Source: Flavobacterium laiguense (lineage in GTDB: Bacteria; Bacteroidota; Bacteroidia; Flavobacteriales; Flavobacteriaceae). Taken from it: DNA of 64,000 nucleotides. Made by a program: the position numbers and the translations under genes. Of this stretch, positions 49,974 through 59,716 are shown piece after piece. A model generated the notes under the pieces. The model ran no database searches. It was not told the origin of the DNA and saw only the letters and a program-made list of their open reading frames with translations. The stretch covers positions 248,001-312,000 of the forward strand of contig NZ_QCZH01000001.1 in assembly GCF_003097655.1 (NCBI RefSeq), in the 5' to 3' direction. How positions within the stretch are numbered: the stretch's first letter is position 1; each line of letters begins with the position of its first letter.

Positions 49974-52622
49974 ATGTCAGAAATAGATCCAGAAAGAGCG
50001 CGCTTAAAGTTAAGAACCGACAATAAAGGCTGGAAAAAGTGGGGCCCTTATCTAACGGAACGTCAATGGGGAACCGTGCGGGAAGATTATTCCCAAAGTG
50101 GTTACGCCTGGGGAAGTACCACCCACGATATGGCCCGTTCCAAAGCCTATCGATGGGGAGAAGAAGGCATCGGAGGCATTTCAGACAACAAACAGCACAT
50201 TTGTTTTGCTTTCGCATTTTGGAACCACAAAGACCACATTCTAAAAGAACGCTTTTTTGGTTTAACCCCTTCAGAATCGAACCATGGAGAAGACGTAAAA
50301 GAAATCTATTTCTACCAAGATTCTACCCCTACCCATTCCTATCAAAAGATGCTTTATAAGTATCCTCAAACTGCTTTTCCGTATGAAAGTTTAGTTAAGG
50401 AAAGCACAAAACGATCCCGTCAGGAACCCGAATACGAATTACTGGACACTGGGATTTTTGACAACGATGCCTATTTTGATATTACCATAGAATATGCCAA
50501 AGCAGACGAACAAGACATCTTAATCAAAGTTACCGTAGAAAACCGCTCAAAGGAGGCTGCTCCAATTACAGTATTACCCACCATTTGGTTTAGAAATACT
50601 TGGAGTTGGGGGTATGAAAAGTACAAACACAAACCAACCCTGACCGGTGTTGAAAATTCTTCAATTGAAATCCATCATTCCTTGGTGGGGCACTTTCATT
50701 TGTATGCAGATCATCCCGATGAACTTTTGTTTTGCGATAACGAAACCAATTTGGAGCGTTTGTATAAAACCCCTAATCCCACTCCTTACACCAAAGATGG
50801 CATCAATGATTATATCATTAATAAAAACAACGAAAGCGTAAATCCAAAGAAGACAGGAACCAAAGCATCCGTAAAATACGATGATATCATTCCTGCCAAT
50901 GGTCAAAAAGTCTATCGCCTTCGGTTTACAAATACCACTACAAATAATCCTTTTGCCGATTTTGATACCCTCTGGGAAAAAAGAATGCAAGAAGCCGATG
51001 AATTTTATGCTCCGCTTCAAAAAGGGATTACCGACGAAAAATTAAAATCGATTCAACGTCAGTCTTATGCTGGAATGCTTTGGTCAAAACAATGGTATTA
51101 TTACAATGTCTTTGAATGGTTGAAAGGAGATCCATCTACCCCAAAACCAGAAGGAAACCGAAAAACAGGTCGGAATAGTACTTGGAAACACCTATATACT
51201 TCCAACATTCTCTCCATGCCAGACAAATGGGAATACCCTTGGTTTGCAGCCTGGGATTTGGCTTTTCATACATTACCATTGGCCAGATTAGATCCTGATT
51301 TTGCCAAAAGACAGTTATCGGTTATTCTTCGAGAATATTACATGCATCCCAACGGACAAATCCCGGCTTACGAATGGTCGTTCTCCGATGTGAATCCACC
51401 AGTTCATGCTTGGGCCACCTGGAAAGTATATGAAATTGACAAAGAAACCAATGGTGGTGTTGGAGATACAGTTTTCTTGGAACGCATTTTTCACAAACTA
51501 CTGCTCAATTTTACGTGGTGGGTAAATTTGAAAGATAAAAATGGAAATAACATCTTTGGAGGTGGATTCCTCGGAATGGATAATATTGGAGTATTCGATC
51601 GCTCCGCCGATTTACCTACTGGAGGTCACCTGGAACAAGCCGACGGTACGGGTTGGATGGCCATGTACTGCTTGAATATGCTCCGAATTGCCTGTGAAAT
51701 TTCGCTTAAAAACCCCGTTTATCAGGAGATGGCTTCCAAGTTCTTTGAACACTTTCTTCAAATTTCGGGAGCGATGCAATTCATGGGAGACAACAAACTA
51801 AACCTTTGGGACGATGGGGATAAATTTTTTTATGACATGCTCCACAAAGAAAATGGCGATGCCGAATTGCTAAAAATACGTTCGATGGTTGGATTGATTC
51901 CGCTCTTTGCCGTCGAAGTTTTAACTCCGGAGCTGTTAGAAAAATTACCCGCTTTTAAACGTCGTGTAGAATGGGTGTTAAAAAACCGACCGGACTTAGC
52001 GAGTTTGGTTTCGAGTTGGCATCATCATGGCAAAGGAGACAGTCGTTTGCTTTCGACCTTGAGAGGACATCGAATGAAAATGATCCTAAGACGCATGTTT
52101 GATGAAAATGAATTTTTATCCGATTTTGGAGTGCGTTCTCTATCCAAATACCACAAAGAACATCCGTATAAATTTACCCATGAAGGCGGGACCATTCAGG
52201 TCGATTATACTCCGGCCGAAGCTACGGGGGATATGTTTGGCGGAAACTCGAATTGGAGAGGGCCTATTTGGTTTCCCATGAATTATTTGATTTTGGATTC
52301 GTTAGAAAAATTTCACGGTTATTACGGCACAGACTTCAAGGTAGAATTCCCAACTCATTCAGGGCAAATGGTCACGCTACAGGAAGCTTCTGAAGGAGTC
52401 GCCAAACGATTATTGTCGCTTTTTCTACCGGATGCCAATGCAAAAATTCCAATGTATGGTGAATACGAAAAGTTTCAAAAGGATGCCCTTTTCAATAAAA
52501 ACCATTTGTTTTTTGAGTATTTTGATGGCGATACCGGCAAAGGTCTAGGTGCGAATCACCAAACGGGATGGACGGGACTGATCTCTGAAATTATCAGACA
52601 CTTGCATAAGGTAGCGGAATAG
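49974..52622 (+). CDS. Glycoside hydrolase family 63-like alpha-glucosidase
   Basis: An 882-residue protein without a signal peptide, matching the bacterial GH63/MGH1-type alpha-glucosidases. Visible landmarks are GWKKWGPYLTERQWGTVREDYSQSG (about 19-43), ARSKAYRWGEEGIGGISDN (about 54-72), CFAFAFWNHKDHILKERFFGL (about 76-96), KWEYPWFAAWDLAFHTLPLARLDP (about 417-440, with the catalytic-domain aromatic/Asp cluster), PAYEWSFSDVNPPVHAWATWKVYE, and GGHLEQADGTGWMAMYCLNML. The (alpha/alpha)6 barrel has a catalytic Asp/Glu pair probably in these segments. Substrate likely an alpha-glucoside or a mannosylglycerate-like sugar. The enzyme seems cytosolic. It stands alone. Confidence 0.9.
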   Translation: MSEIDPERARLKLRTDNKGWKKWGPYLTERQWGTVREDYSQSGYAWGSTTHDMARSKAYRWGEEGIGGISDNKQHICFAFAFWNHKDHILKERFFGLTPSESNHGEDVKEIYFYQDSTPTHSYQKMLYKYPQTAFPYESLVKESTKRSRQEPEYELLDTGIFDNDAYFDITIEYAKADEQDILIKVTVENRSKEAAPITVLPTIWFRNTWSWGYEKYKHKPTLTGVENSSIEIHHSLVGHFHLYADHPDELLFCDNETNLERLYKTPNPTPYTKDGINDYIINKNNESVNPKKTGTKASVKYDDIIPANGQKVYRLRFTNTTTNNPFADFDTLWEKRMQEADEFYAPLQKGITDEKLKSIQRQSYAGMLWSKQWYYYNVFEWLKGDPSTPKPEGNRKTGRNSTWKHLYTSNILSMPDKWEYPWFAAWDLAFHTLPLARLDPDFAKRQLSVILREYYMHPNGQIPAYEWSFSDVNPPVHAWATWKVYEIDKETNGGVGDTVFLERIFHKLLLNFTWWVNLKDKNGNNIFGGGFLGMDNIGVFDRSADLPTGGHLEQADGTGWMAMYCLNMLRIACEISLKNPVYQEMASKFFEHFLQISGAMQFMGDNKLNLWDDGDKFFYDMLHKENGDAELLKIRSMVGLIPLFAVEVLTPELLEKLPAFKRRVEWVLKNRPDLASLVSSWHHHGKGDSRLLSTLRGHRMKMILRRMFDENEFLSDFGVRSLSKYHKEHPYKFTHEGGTIQVDYTPAEATGDMFGGNSNWRGPIWFPMNYLILDSLEKFHGYYGTDFKVEFPTHSGQMVTLQEASEGVAKRLLSLFLPDANAKIPMYGEYEKFQKDALFNKNHLFFEYFDGDTGKGLGANHQTGWTGLISEIIRHLHKVAE

Positions 52623-52649
52623 GAGGCACCCCAAAATGGATGTCTACAA

Positions 52650-52696
52650 AAAAAAGGCTCTTTCTAAAACGTTACGTTCTAAAAAGAGCCTTTTTT
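52650..52696. terminator. Bidirectional terminator between convergent genes
   Basis: AAAAAAGGCTCTTT (52650-52663) pairs perfectly with 52683-52696, with A and T runs on both sides. Confidence 0.85.
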
Positions 52697-52711
52697 ATAT
52701 TTTATGAATTA

Positions 52712-54586
52712 TCACTTCACTTCATAAACATTATTGGTTTGCTTAATATCAGCCATTAAACCGCTTGGGTCAATGGTGATTTTCTTGATGGTCGCTTTGG
52801 GTTTTGAAATGTTAAATTCAAAAGTAGGATACGCCCATGCCCAGTCGTTAAGAACGGTTCTGGTAATGGCGGGAGTTGGGTTTTCTTTTTCAAAACTCAT
52901 CATGCGCAACGGGATGTAGAAACTCTCTTTGGTACCATCATTATATTCAACCAATAGATCGATCGGCATTGGCATTCTACCAATTCGTTCTAGGGTTACG
53001 GTTGTTTTATCGGCATTTTCTTTGACGTCTTTGATTCCGTAATCAATGGTGTTTAAAGTTTGGGTCCAATCCACCAAGTACCAATCTAAGTTGGCTCCCG
53101 AAACACGCTCGGCAGTTCTCTTAATGTCATTTGGCGAAGGGTGTTTGAATTTGAAATCTTGGTAGTATTTTTTTAGGGTTTTGTTCATGTTGTCTTGACC
53201 AATCACATAAACCAATTGTGACAGGAAGATACTTCCTTTTACATAAGAAGAAATGCTATACGGACGATTTTCGTCATAGCGATCTCCGTGCGTCGTTTGT
53301 GGTTGTTCCTTACCCGATTCGACCAATTTATAATAAGCGGCATAGTTCCCTTTGAATGGGTTTTCTTCTTTCTTCACGGCTATTTCATTAAGAGCAGAAT
53401 CTTCGATATAAGTCGTAAAACCTTCATCCATCCAAGGATGTTTGGATTCGTTGGAGGCCAAAATATGTTGGAACCAAGAATGTCCCATTTCATGAGCTGC
53501 AGTACCTAAAATTCCATCTAGGGTTCCGTTTCCAAGCATCAAGGTACACATGGCATACTCCATTCCACCATCGCCTCCTTGTATAAACGAGTATTGTTTG
53601 TATGGGTAGTCGCCAACGGTTTTGTTGTAATAATCCATCACTTTTACCATCAAAGGTTCCAGTTTTCTCCACGTTTCTACAACAGCTGTGGTGTTTTTGA
53701 AAAAGAAATGCAAATCAACATTATTGGGTCCTTTTACGATATCATGTACGTAATTTTTATCGGCACCCCATGCAAAATCATGCACCATTGGCGCTACAAA
53801 ATGCCAAGTCAATGTTTTTGCTTTTTTAGGATACACTACGGTAACTCCAGCGTCTTGGTAGCCATGACCGATTTCGTTTGGATTTTGCAAATATCCGGAA
53901 CCTCCCAAAGTGTAGTCCTTATCAATCGTAATCTTCACATCAAAATTTCCCCAAACGCCGTGAAATTCTCTGGCAATGTAAGGATCGGCATGCCAACCTT
54001 CAAAGTCAAATTCGGCCATTTTCGGATACCATTGTGCCATTGACAATTCAATTCCTTCCACATTATTTCGTCCCGAACGACGAACTTGAACTGGTACTTG
54101 TCCATCAAAATCTAGGGTGAAAGTAGTTTTTGAATTCGGTAAAATCGGTTTGACCAAAGTTACTTCTAGAATCGTTCCTATTTCTTTTGCAACAGCTACA
54201 ACACCGTCTTGTTTGAAATTTGAAATTCTCAAATATCCGATTTCGTTGGGTTTAAGGTTTTTGATTCGGCTTTCTTTTACGTCTTTGCCATCCACTTTTA
54301 TTTTGGTTACCATACGACCATCGGGATCTTTGATGGTTTGCAATCTAGCGTCCATTTCGCTTCCTGGTTGAAAAGCATTGTTATACAAATGATAATATAC
54401 TTTCTTCAACGTATCCGAAGAATTATTGGTGTAAACCAGTTCTTGTTTTCCTTTGTATTGGTAATTTTTGACATCGATAGTGACGTCCATTTTGTAATCG
54501 ACCTGTTGTTGCCAGTAACCTGAATTTTGGGCGAATAGATTCCCGAGACTTAAGGAAAAGAATCCTAATAAAAAGAGTTTGCGCAT
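52712..54586 (-). CDS. Secreted M1-family zinc metallopeptidase
   Basis: A 624-residue aminopeptidase-like protein with a signal peptide (about 1-19, NLFAQ). The gluzincin motif HEMGHSWFQH starts at about residue 364, with the third ligand in MDEGFTTYIED about 20 residues on (E at about 387). The exopeptidase motif is GGMEYAMCTLM (about 342-352), a GxMEN variant with Tyr for Asn. N-terminal beta domain (about 25-210) and C-terminal tail (NTIDYGIKDVKENADKTTVTLERIGRMPMPIDLLVEY) are those of Bacteroidota M1 peptidases. It degrades peptides outside the cytosol. Next to a subtilase, it is part of a small exported protease pair. Confidence 0.93.
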   Translation of the reverse strand: MRKLFLLGFFSLSLGNLFAQNSGYWQQQVDYKMDVTIDVKNYQYKGKQELVYTNNSSDTLKKVYYHLYNNAFQPGSEMDARLQTIKDPDGRMVTKIKVDGKDVKESRIKNLKPNEIGYLRISNFKQDGVVAVAKEIGTILEVTLVKPILPNSKTTFTLDFDGQVPVQVRRSGRNNVEGIELSMAQWYPKMAEFDFEGWHADPYIAREFHGVWGNFDVKITIDKDYTLGGSGYLQNPNEIGHGYQDAGVTVVYPKKAKTLTWHFVAPMVHDFAWGADKNYVHDIVKGPNNVDLHFFFKNTTAVVETWRKLEPLMVKVMDYYNKTVGDYPYKQYSFIQGGDGGMEYAMCTLMLGNGTLDGILGTAAHEMGHSWFQHILASNESKHPWMDEGFTTYIEDSALNEIAVKKEENPFKGNYAAYYKLVESGKEQPQTTHGDRYDENRPYSISSYVKGSIFLSQLVYVIGQDNMNKTLKKYYQDFKFKHPSPNDIKRTAERVSGANLDWYLVDWTQTLNTIDYGIKDVKENADKTTVTLERIGRMPMPIDLLVEYNDGTKESFYIPLRMMSFEKENPTPAITRTVLNDWAWAYPTFEFNISKPKATIKKITIDPSGLMADIKQTNNVYEVK

Positions 54587-54604
54587 GGTTATTTAAAAAT
54601 AAAA

Positions 54605-54632
54605 AATGGAAGAGCCGAAAAACTCTTCCATT
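54605..54632 (-). terminator. Terminator of the subtilase gene
   Basis: AATGGAAGAG (54605-54614) pairs with 54623-54632. On the minus strand it is followed by a run of T. It separates the subtilase from the M1 peptidase gene. Confidence 0.75.
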
Positions 54633-54651
54633 GGATTAATAGTAGTTACAA

Positions 54652-56247
54652 TTATTTCTTAGACATTTTTTCGGCCAACAATAATGCATTATAGGCATTG
54701 ACCATCTTGCCTGTTCTTGATGATTCAGTAGATGCTACTGCCACCGGTTTTTCATTAGGATTTTCACTTTCGCCCAAAACTACCTTAGCAGGAAGTGGTG
54801 TTCCAGATTCCATCAAGATTTGTTTTACTTGTTTGGCAGATAATTTTGGATAATAAGAACGAACCAAGGCAGCAACTCCGGCGGCATTTGGCGAAGCCAT
54901 AGAAGTTCCTTGCAAATATTTGTATTTATTGTTCGGAATCGTTGCATAAATTTCGTCTCCAGGAGCATAAACGTCTACGTTAAAAGCTCCATAATTTGAA
55001 AATGACGCAATTACTCCTTCTCCATATCCATTATTCAAAGCACCTACGGTCAGTACATTCGAAGCAAATTCTTTTTTATTGTCTTCAGAGTCATTTGGGA
55101 AATTTGCATTTTCATCCAAATCGATGTTTTGTCCATCATTCCCAGCGGCATGAACAAACAAAACGTCTTTCTTTTCGGCGTATTTAATGGCTTCAAAAAT
55201 CCATTGTTTGTGTGGAGAATAACTTTTTCCAAAACTACCGTTAATTACTTTGGCTCCATTATCAACAGCATAACGAATGGCTAGTGCAATGTCTTTGTCG
55301 TATTCATCTCCGTCCGGAACGGCTCTTACAGCCATGATTTCAACAGTGTTGGCAATACCGTCACCCCCAAGATTATTACCTCTTACTTGAGCAATGATTC
55401 CGGCAACGTGAGTTCCGTGCAATGCCTCTTCCTTGTCTGGTCCATAAACGGTGTTGTTTCCGTATTTGGTGTTTTTAATATCTTCTGGATTATCACCTAC
55501 AATTTTTCGGCCATCAAACTCTTTGTTCAAATTATAGTTCAATTGATCGTAAACGTATTTTCCGTAGTCTTCTATTTCTGCCCTGAAAGTAGGTCCTGCA
55601 TTGGTCAAGATACGGGTCATGACCATTTTGCTTTTGGACAAATCAGGATCTGTAGTAACGATTGCGTTCAAATCTTCAACGGTATAGACTTCCTTATTCA
55701 AATGTTTTTGAATGGATTTGTCTGCCCCCATCAAGAAATCGACTTGCTGTTTGTCTTGCAATGCTTTATTGTATTTTTCATCATAAGCCGCCAGTGCGCT
55801 TTTGTAGGTTGCCGATCCGTCATCGCCTTTTTTTACGATACGAGTCATTTCTAACGTTTCATGTCCGGCATTACCCAGAAAATTCCAACCGTGAATATCA
55901 TCGATGTAGCCGTTTTTGTCGTCATCGATTCCGTTTCCGGCAATTTCTTTTTTATTGGTCCAAACTACAGCTTTCAAATCTTCATGGTCAATGTCAACTC
56001 CAGAATCTACAATTCCAACAATTACTTTAACGCTTTTTTTACCTTTCAGTAATTCGGCATAGGCTTTGTCCACGCTCATTCCGGGAATACTGTCTTTGGC
56101 CAAATCCAGGTGTGACCATCTTTGCAGTTCAGGTTCGTTCAATTTTCCTTTTTTACCAATGTATGAAGTTGATGTTTGCGCATTGGCCGAAAGGCACAAT
56201 GACAAAGCCGCAAGTAACGCTAATGAGGTTAAGTTTATTTTTTTCAT
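54652..56247 (-). CDS. Secreted subtilisin-like serine protease (S8)
   Basis: A 531-residue protease with a signal peptide (about 1-23, SANAQ). The catalytic triad is clear: Asp in VGIVDSGVDIDHEDLK (about residue 83), His in HGTHVAGIIAQVRG (about 281), Ser in GTSMASPNAAGVAALVRSYYP (about 449). A large insert of about 150 residues between Asp and His (about 100-260) is rich in lysine and charged residues (GADKSIQKHLNKEVYTVEDLNAIVTTDPDLSKSKM). The oxyanion Asn is in VHAAGNDGQNID. There is no C-terminal sorting (T9SS) domain visible, so it may stay in the periplasm. Confidence 0.94.
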   Translation of the reverse strand: MKKINLTSLALLAALSLCLSANAQTSTSYIGKKGKLNEPELQRWSHLDLAKDSIPGMSVDKAYAELLKGKKSVKVIVGIVDSGVDIDHEDLKAVVWTNKKEIAGNGIDDDKNGYIDDIHGWNFLGNAGHETLEMTRIVKKGDDGSATYKSALAAYDEKYNKALQDKQQVDFLMGADKSIQKHLNKEVYTVEDLNAIVTTDPDLSKSKMVMTRILTNAGPTFRAEIEDYGKYVYDQLNYNLNKEFDGRKIVGDNPEDIKNTKYGNNTVYGPDKEEALHGTHVAGIIAQVRGNNLGGDGIANTVEIMAVRAVPDGDEYDKDIALAIRYAVDNGAKVINGSFGKSYSPHKQWIFEAIKYAEKKDVLFVHAAGNDGQNIDLDENANFPNDSEDNKKEFASNVLTVGALNNGYGEGVIASFSNYGAFNVDVYAPGDEIYATIPNNKYKYLQGTSMASPNAAGVAALVRSYYPKLSAKQVKQILMESGTPLPAKVVLGESENPNEKPVAVASTESSRTGKMVNAYNALLLAEKMSKK

Positions 56248-56465
56248 GTGTAAATACTTTATATGTTTTTAGAACATGCAATCGCTATTCTTTATTAATG
56301 TTTTGGAATCATAGCGATTTCACATCTATAATTTTCCTTTTTTAATAATCAACTTCAAAAATAGTGGAAGTAAATTATATATTATACAATCGTTAACTGT
56401 ATTTTAAGATTATCTGACACTTATTGACAAATTTATAATTTGTTCCTTACTAAAATCGCCATCAT

Positions 56466-58970
56466 CTATCCATTACTCGAATTGGCTCTAGCTTTTTCAT
56501 CATCGGCTCCACCGGTTTTTCTTCGAGCTGATGCTTTCCCATCACCAAAATTATAGGTGTAAGTCAAAATAACAACCCTAGAGTCTCTTTTGACTACAAA
56601 AGATTCATTGTAATCAGAATATACCGAAACGGCTTGAATATAATTTGTTGCAAAAACGTCATTAAATGCTAATTTTAAAGAACTCTTGTTCTCAAATTTC
56701 TTCTGAAAACCAATATTAAAAAACCATACGGGTTCAATAGTCATAAAAGCATATACTTCTTTGGCTTGGTAATTCCCTATAAGTTCTGCAGAAAAATTTT
56801 TGGCTATTTTAAAACTATTAGTACTGTTTATATTATATGAATATCCTCCAACATTATCCAAAGTTGTATTTGAAACTGTTCCTGAATACGATCCATAATA
56901 AAAATTGAAATTGTTGTTGGTACTAAACCATTTGGTTACCTCTATTGGGACTACAATATTAAAACCATAATTGTCTGCAATGTCAAGATTCTTAAAAGTT
57001 TGAACGGTCTTTCCTTTGTCTGTTTCAGAAGGTATAATTAGTTCCGTAATATTATTATAGGTTCTCGAAAAATTTAATGTAGTATAAATTTTTTGATTAA
57101 ACCCATAAATCAGTTTAATAGAATTGGTAGTTTGTGGTTGCAAATAAGGATTACCCTCTACGTATGTTGTTTGATCGATATAATACTTAAAAGGATTTAA
57201 TTGACTATAACTTGGGCGAGTAATTCGTTTACTATAATTTATTTCCAAAGAGTTGTTTTCATTAAAAGTATACCCCACATTAGTACTTGGAAATAGCTGC
57301 GTATAATTATCTTTAATAGTAGTGTTGTCTACCAATTGTTCACCAGAAATATTCGTATTTTCTGCCCTTAATCCAAAGGTTGCTTTCCATTTTCCAAACT
57401 CCTTTGCTGCATTAAAATAGGCTGCATTGATGTTTTCTTTATAAATAAAATGATTACTTTTTGAATTGTCATAAATGGGATCTCCAGAGCTCAAATCATA
57501 AAAAGATAAATTATTATCCGCTTTTACAAAGCTTGTTTTAAGCCCAGTTTCAAATTTAACTCCTCTTTTTGAAGTGGTAACATAATCTGCTTTTAGTGTA
57601 TAAATATCCAGCTTCCCTTTTGTATCACCGTATAGTACATTGGGAGCCAATATTTCTACATCGCTTAACCCATAAAATTTGGTAGTTAAGTCTTGAACTG
57701 CATCTGTTTTATAACTGGCATAATCAAAATCACTTGTTAACTCTGTCCCCAAAGTATCAATTACATGTTTATAATTTAAATTTAAAGAAGGATTACTAAA
57801 TTCTTTATTTGAAATATTATCTGTTTCATATCGAGACGATTTGGTGTGAGTTGCATCATATACATCCGAAACATTATCTCCTTTAGCTTTAGATTTTGTT
57901 TTTATGGTATTGACTGTCAATCCAAGCGTGTTCTTATCATTTAAAAAATAATCGATTCCTGCTCTAAAATTTTGATTGTCAGAAGTTCTGTTTATAGAAT
58001 TTACTTGAGAATAGGCACCCGTAAAAACATTGTCTTCATAAAAATTACGAGTTAACACCAAATTATTAAATCCTTCTCTATGTGCAAAATTATAGTTTCC
58101 AAATACATTTATTTTGTCATTTTTGTGATTCAAACTCAGATTCGCAGTCGCAGTAGGAAATTGTCCTTGTCCATAAGATCCTGAAGCGCTTCCGTTGGTA
58201 CCTTGTTTCTTTCCTTTTTTCATTATTATATTAATGATCGAAGAACCCGCAGCATCGTATTTTGAGGATGGATTGGTGATAAATTCTATTTTTTCAATCG
58301 AACCAGAAGCAATACTTTTTAAGTAACTAGTTAAATTTTCTCCAGATAATGGAGTTGGTTTACCGTCAATTTGAACCAAAACACCATTTTTACCCTGAAG
58401 GCTGATGTTGTCACTAGCGTCGATTTTAACACCTGGTGCTTTTTCTAAAACTTCAAAAGCAGAGGTACCCGCGTCGGTAATGCTGTTCTCCACATTCACA
58501 ATCGTTTTACCATCTTTACGCTCGATATAAGGTTTGGTTTTTTTAATCACCACTTCTTTCAGAGCACTTGATTCTAATATTAGAAAAATAGAAGGAAGTT
58601 CTAAACTCGCCAAAACATCAAAAGGTTGTCCTGTATATTTAGTTTTCCCATTTTCGGAAACAGTAACATAATAACTTCCTTCCGAAATATTTTCGAATAA
58701 AAATTTACCTGTAGTATTGGTAAGTTCTGTTTTTACTAATTTATGATCTGTTGAACGATATAGATTTATAATTCCTTCATTGACGATTTCGCTTTTTTCA
58801 GATAAGACAGTTCCAGAAATGGTAAGAATTCCATTTGCAACAACTTCATTTTTGGCCAAAAGATTTGATTCATTACTAGAAGAAGGCCCGCTTCCCAAAT
58901 TTTGTCCATAAATGATTGTTGCGAAAACTGAAAGTAAAAAAAAGGTAACACTTAAAATAATTTTTAACAT
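56466..58970 (-). CDS. TonB-dependent receptor (outer membrane beta-barrel family protein)
   Basis: An 834-residue outer-membrane protein. It has a signal peptide (about 1-23), a carboxypeptidase-regulatory-like domain (about 48-135: ISGTVLSEKSEIVNEGIINLYRS ... FENISEGSYYVTVSENGKTKYTGQPFDV), a plug domain (about 145-260: RKDGKTIVNVENSITDAGTSAFEVLEKAPGVKIDASDNISLQGKNGVLVQIDGKPTPLSGENLTSYL) and a beta-barrel to the end. The last residues (GADDEKARANSSNG) form a flexible tail after the final strand. The plug does not show an obvious TonB box. No SusD-like partner or nutrient enzymes follow; a MarR regulator lies 50 bp upstream. Ligand unknown. Confidence 0.9.
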   Translation of the reverse strand: MLKIILSVTFFLLSVFATIIYGQNLGSGPSSSNESNLLAKNEVVANGILTISGTVLSEKSEIVNEGIINLYRSTDHKLVKTELTNTTGKFLFENISEGSYYVTVSENGKTKYTGQPFDVLASLELPSIFLILESSALKEVVIKKTKPYIERKDGKTIVNVENSITDAGTSAFEVLEKAPGVKIDASDNISLQGKNGVLVQIDGKPTPLSGENLTSYLKSIASGSIEKIEFITNPSSKYDAAGSSIINIIMKKGKKQGTNGSASGSYGQGQFPTATANLSLNHKNDKINVFGNYNFAHREGFNNLVLTRNFYEDNVFTGAYSQVNSINRTSDNQNFRAGIDYFLNDKNTLGLTVNTIKTKSKAKGDNVSDVYDATHTKSSRYETDNISNKEFSNPSLNLNYKHVIDTLGTELTSDFDYASYKTDAVQDLTTKFYGLSDVEILAPNVLYGDTKGKLDIYTLKADYVTTSKRGVKFETGLKTSFVKADNNLSFYDLSSGDPIYDNSKSNHFIYKENINAAYFNAAKEFGKWKATFGLRAENTNISGEQLVDNTTIKDNYTQLFPSTNVGYTFNENNSLEINYSKRITRPSYSQLNPFKYYIDQTTYVEGNPYLQPQTTNSIKLIYGFNQKIYTTLNFSRTYNNITELIIPSETDKGKTVQTFKNLDIADNYGFNIVVPIEVTKWFSTNNNFNFYYGSYSGTVSNTTLDNVGGYSYNINSTNSFKIAKNFSAELIGNYQAKEVYAFMTIEPVWFFNIGFQKKFENKSSLKLAFNDVFATNYIQAVSVYSDYNESFVVKRDSRVVILTYTYNFGDGKASARRKTGGADDEKARANSSNG

Positions 58971-59019
58971 ACTGATTGTTTTTTGATTGATGATTGATTT
59001 TTTATTGATGATTGATGAA

Positions 59020-59448
59020 TTAAATACAGTTTTCTGTAATTTTTTTTAATGTTCTATTGGTAATTTCTAGATCCTCTTGAGAAACTCCTTTTAAAGCTAT
59101 TTTTCTATTTTGAAGTACTAATGAATGAACTTTTTTGATAATGGATTCCCCTTCAAGAGTTACTGTTAAATTTGATTTTCGTCTATCATTTGGATTGTTT
59201 TCACGCTCCAAATACTTTGATTGTACTAGAAGTTCAATAATTCTAGTGACCGATGCATTGTCCTTAAAAACCATTTCGGCTAAATCTTGTTGAGAAATTC
59301 CAGGATTTTCAAGTATTGCTTTTATAATCAACCATTGATCAATAGTTATTTTATAATTGTTCTCCTTGAGCTTTTTCTGTGCAAAAGTTCTATATGTTTT
59401 GATTGCTTTATCCATTGAATAGAAAATGATATCTTTTAATTTATCCAT
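59020..59448 (-). CDS. MarR-family transcriptional regulator
   Basis: A 142-residue winged-helix regulator. I choose the ATG at 59448 (MDKLKDIIFYSM); the frame opens upstream at a TTG (59478), but that lies within the -7 promoter sequence. The DNA-binding core is ITIDQWLIIKAILENPGISQQDLAEMVFKDNASVTRIIELLVQSKYLERENNPNDRRKSNLTVTLEGE (about 35-103), including the recognition helix and the D-R-R wing. It is 50 bp upstream of the TonB-receptor gene in the same direction, so it probably controls both. Two palindromes lie upstream. Confidence 0.9.
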   Translation of the reverse strand: MDKLKDIIFYSMDKAIKTYRTFAQKKLKENNYKITIDQWLIIKAILENPGISQQDLAEMVFKDNASVTRIIELLVQSKYLERENNPNDRRKSNLTVTLEGESIIKKVHSLVLQNRKIALKGVSQEDLEITNRTLKKITENCI

Positions 59449-59475
59449 TTTTGAATATTGTTTTGATTGTTCGGG

Positions 59476-59483
59476 CAAAAATA
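59476..59483 (-). promoter_or_regulatory. Candidate -7 promoter element for the marR-TonB receptor unit
   Basis: On the minus strand TATTTTTG, 28 bp before the ATG at 59448. It overlaps the TTG that would otherwise open the frame. Confidence 0.5.
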
Positions 59484-59500
59484 TAAATGTTTTATCAATC

Positions 59501-59519
59501 TTTGATGTATCAAATACAT
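59501..59519. promoter_or_regulatory. Candidate MarR operator
   Basis: Two interleaved palindromes: TTTGATGTATCAAA (59501-59514) and ATGTATCAAATACAT (59505-59519). They lie 18-43 bp upstream of the -7 element, where the -33 region should be. Confidence 0.5.
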
Positions 59520-59655
59520 TTTAACAAAATTTTATTTTTAATGACCTCTCCTATAAAAAATAGTTGAACTACTATACTATTGAATTACAAAAAAAAAGGG
59601 AATGAAAGGGAATCAGTAAAATAAAAAATAATTTCAAATTACTTATAAAACAAAA

Positions 59656-59683
59656 ACAGCAGTAAACTTTTGCTTACTACTGT
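59656..59683 (-). terminator. Terminator of the MBL hydrolase gene
   Basis: ACAGCAGTAA (59656-59665) pairs with 59674-59683 with one mismatch and a loop of 8 nt; a T-run follows on the minus strand. Confidence 0.7.
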
Positions 59684-59716
59684 CTGAAAAAAATAATTTT
59701 TTATTTTTATATGTTT

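Noticed and set aside
55387..55854. 155-codon plus-strand frame opposite the subtilase
   Set aside because: Antisense to the Asp-His insert of a clear protease gene; composition rich in Phe/Val/Ile as expected for antisense frames.
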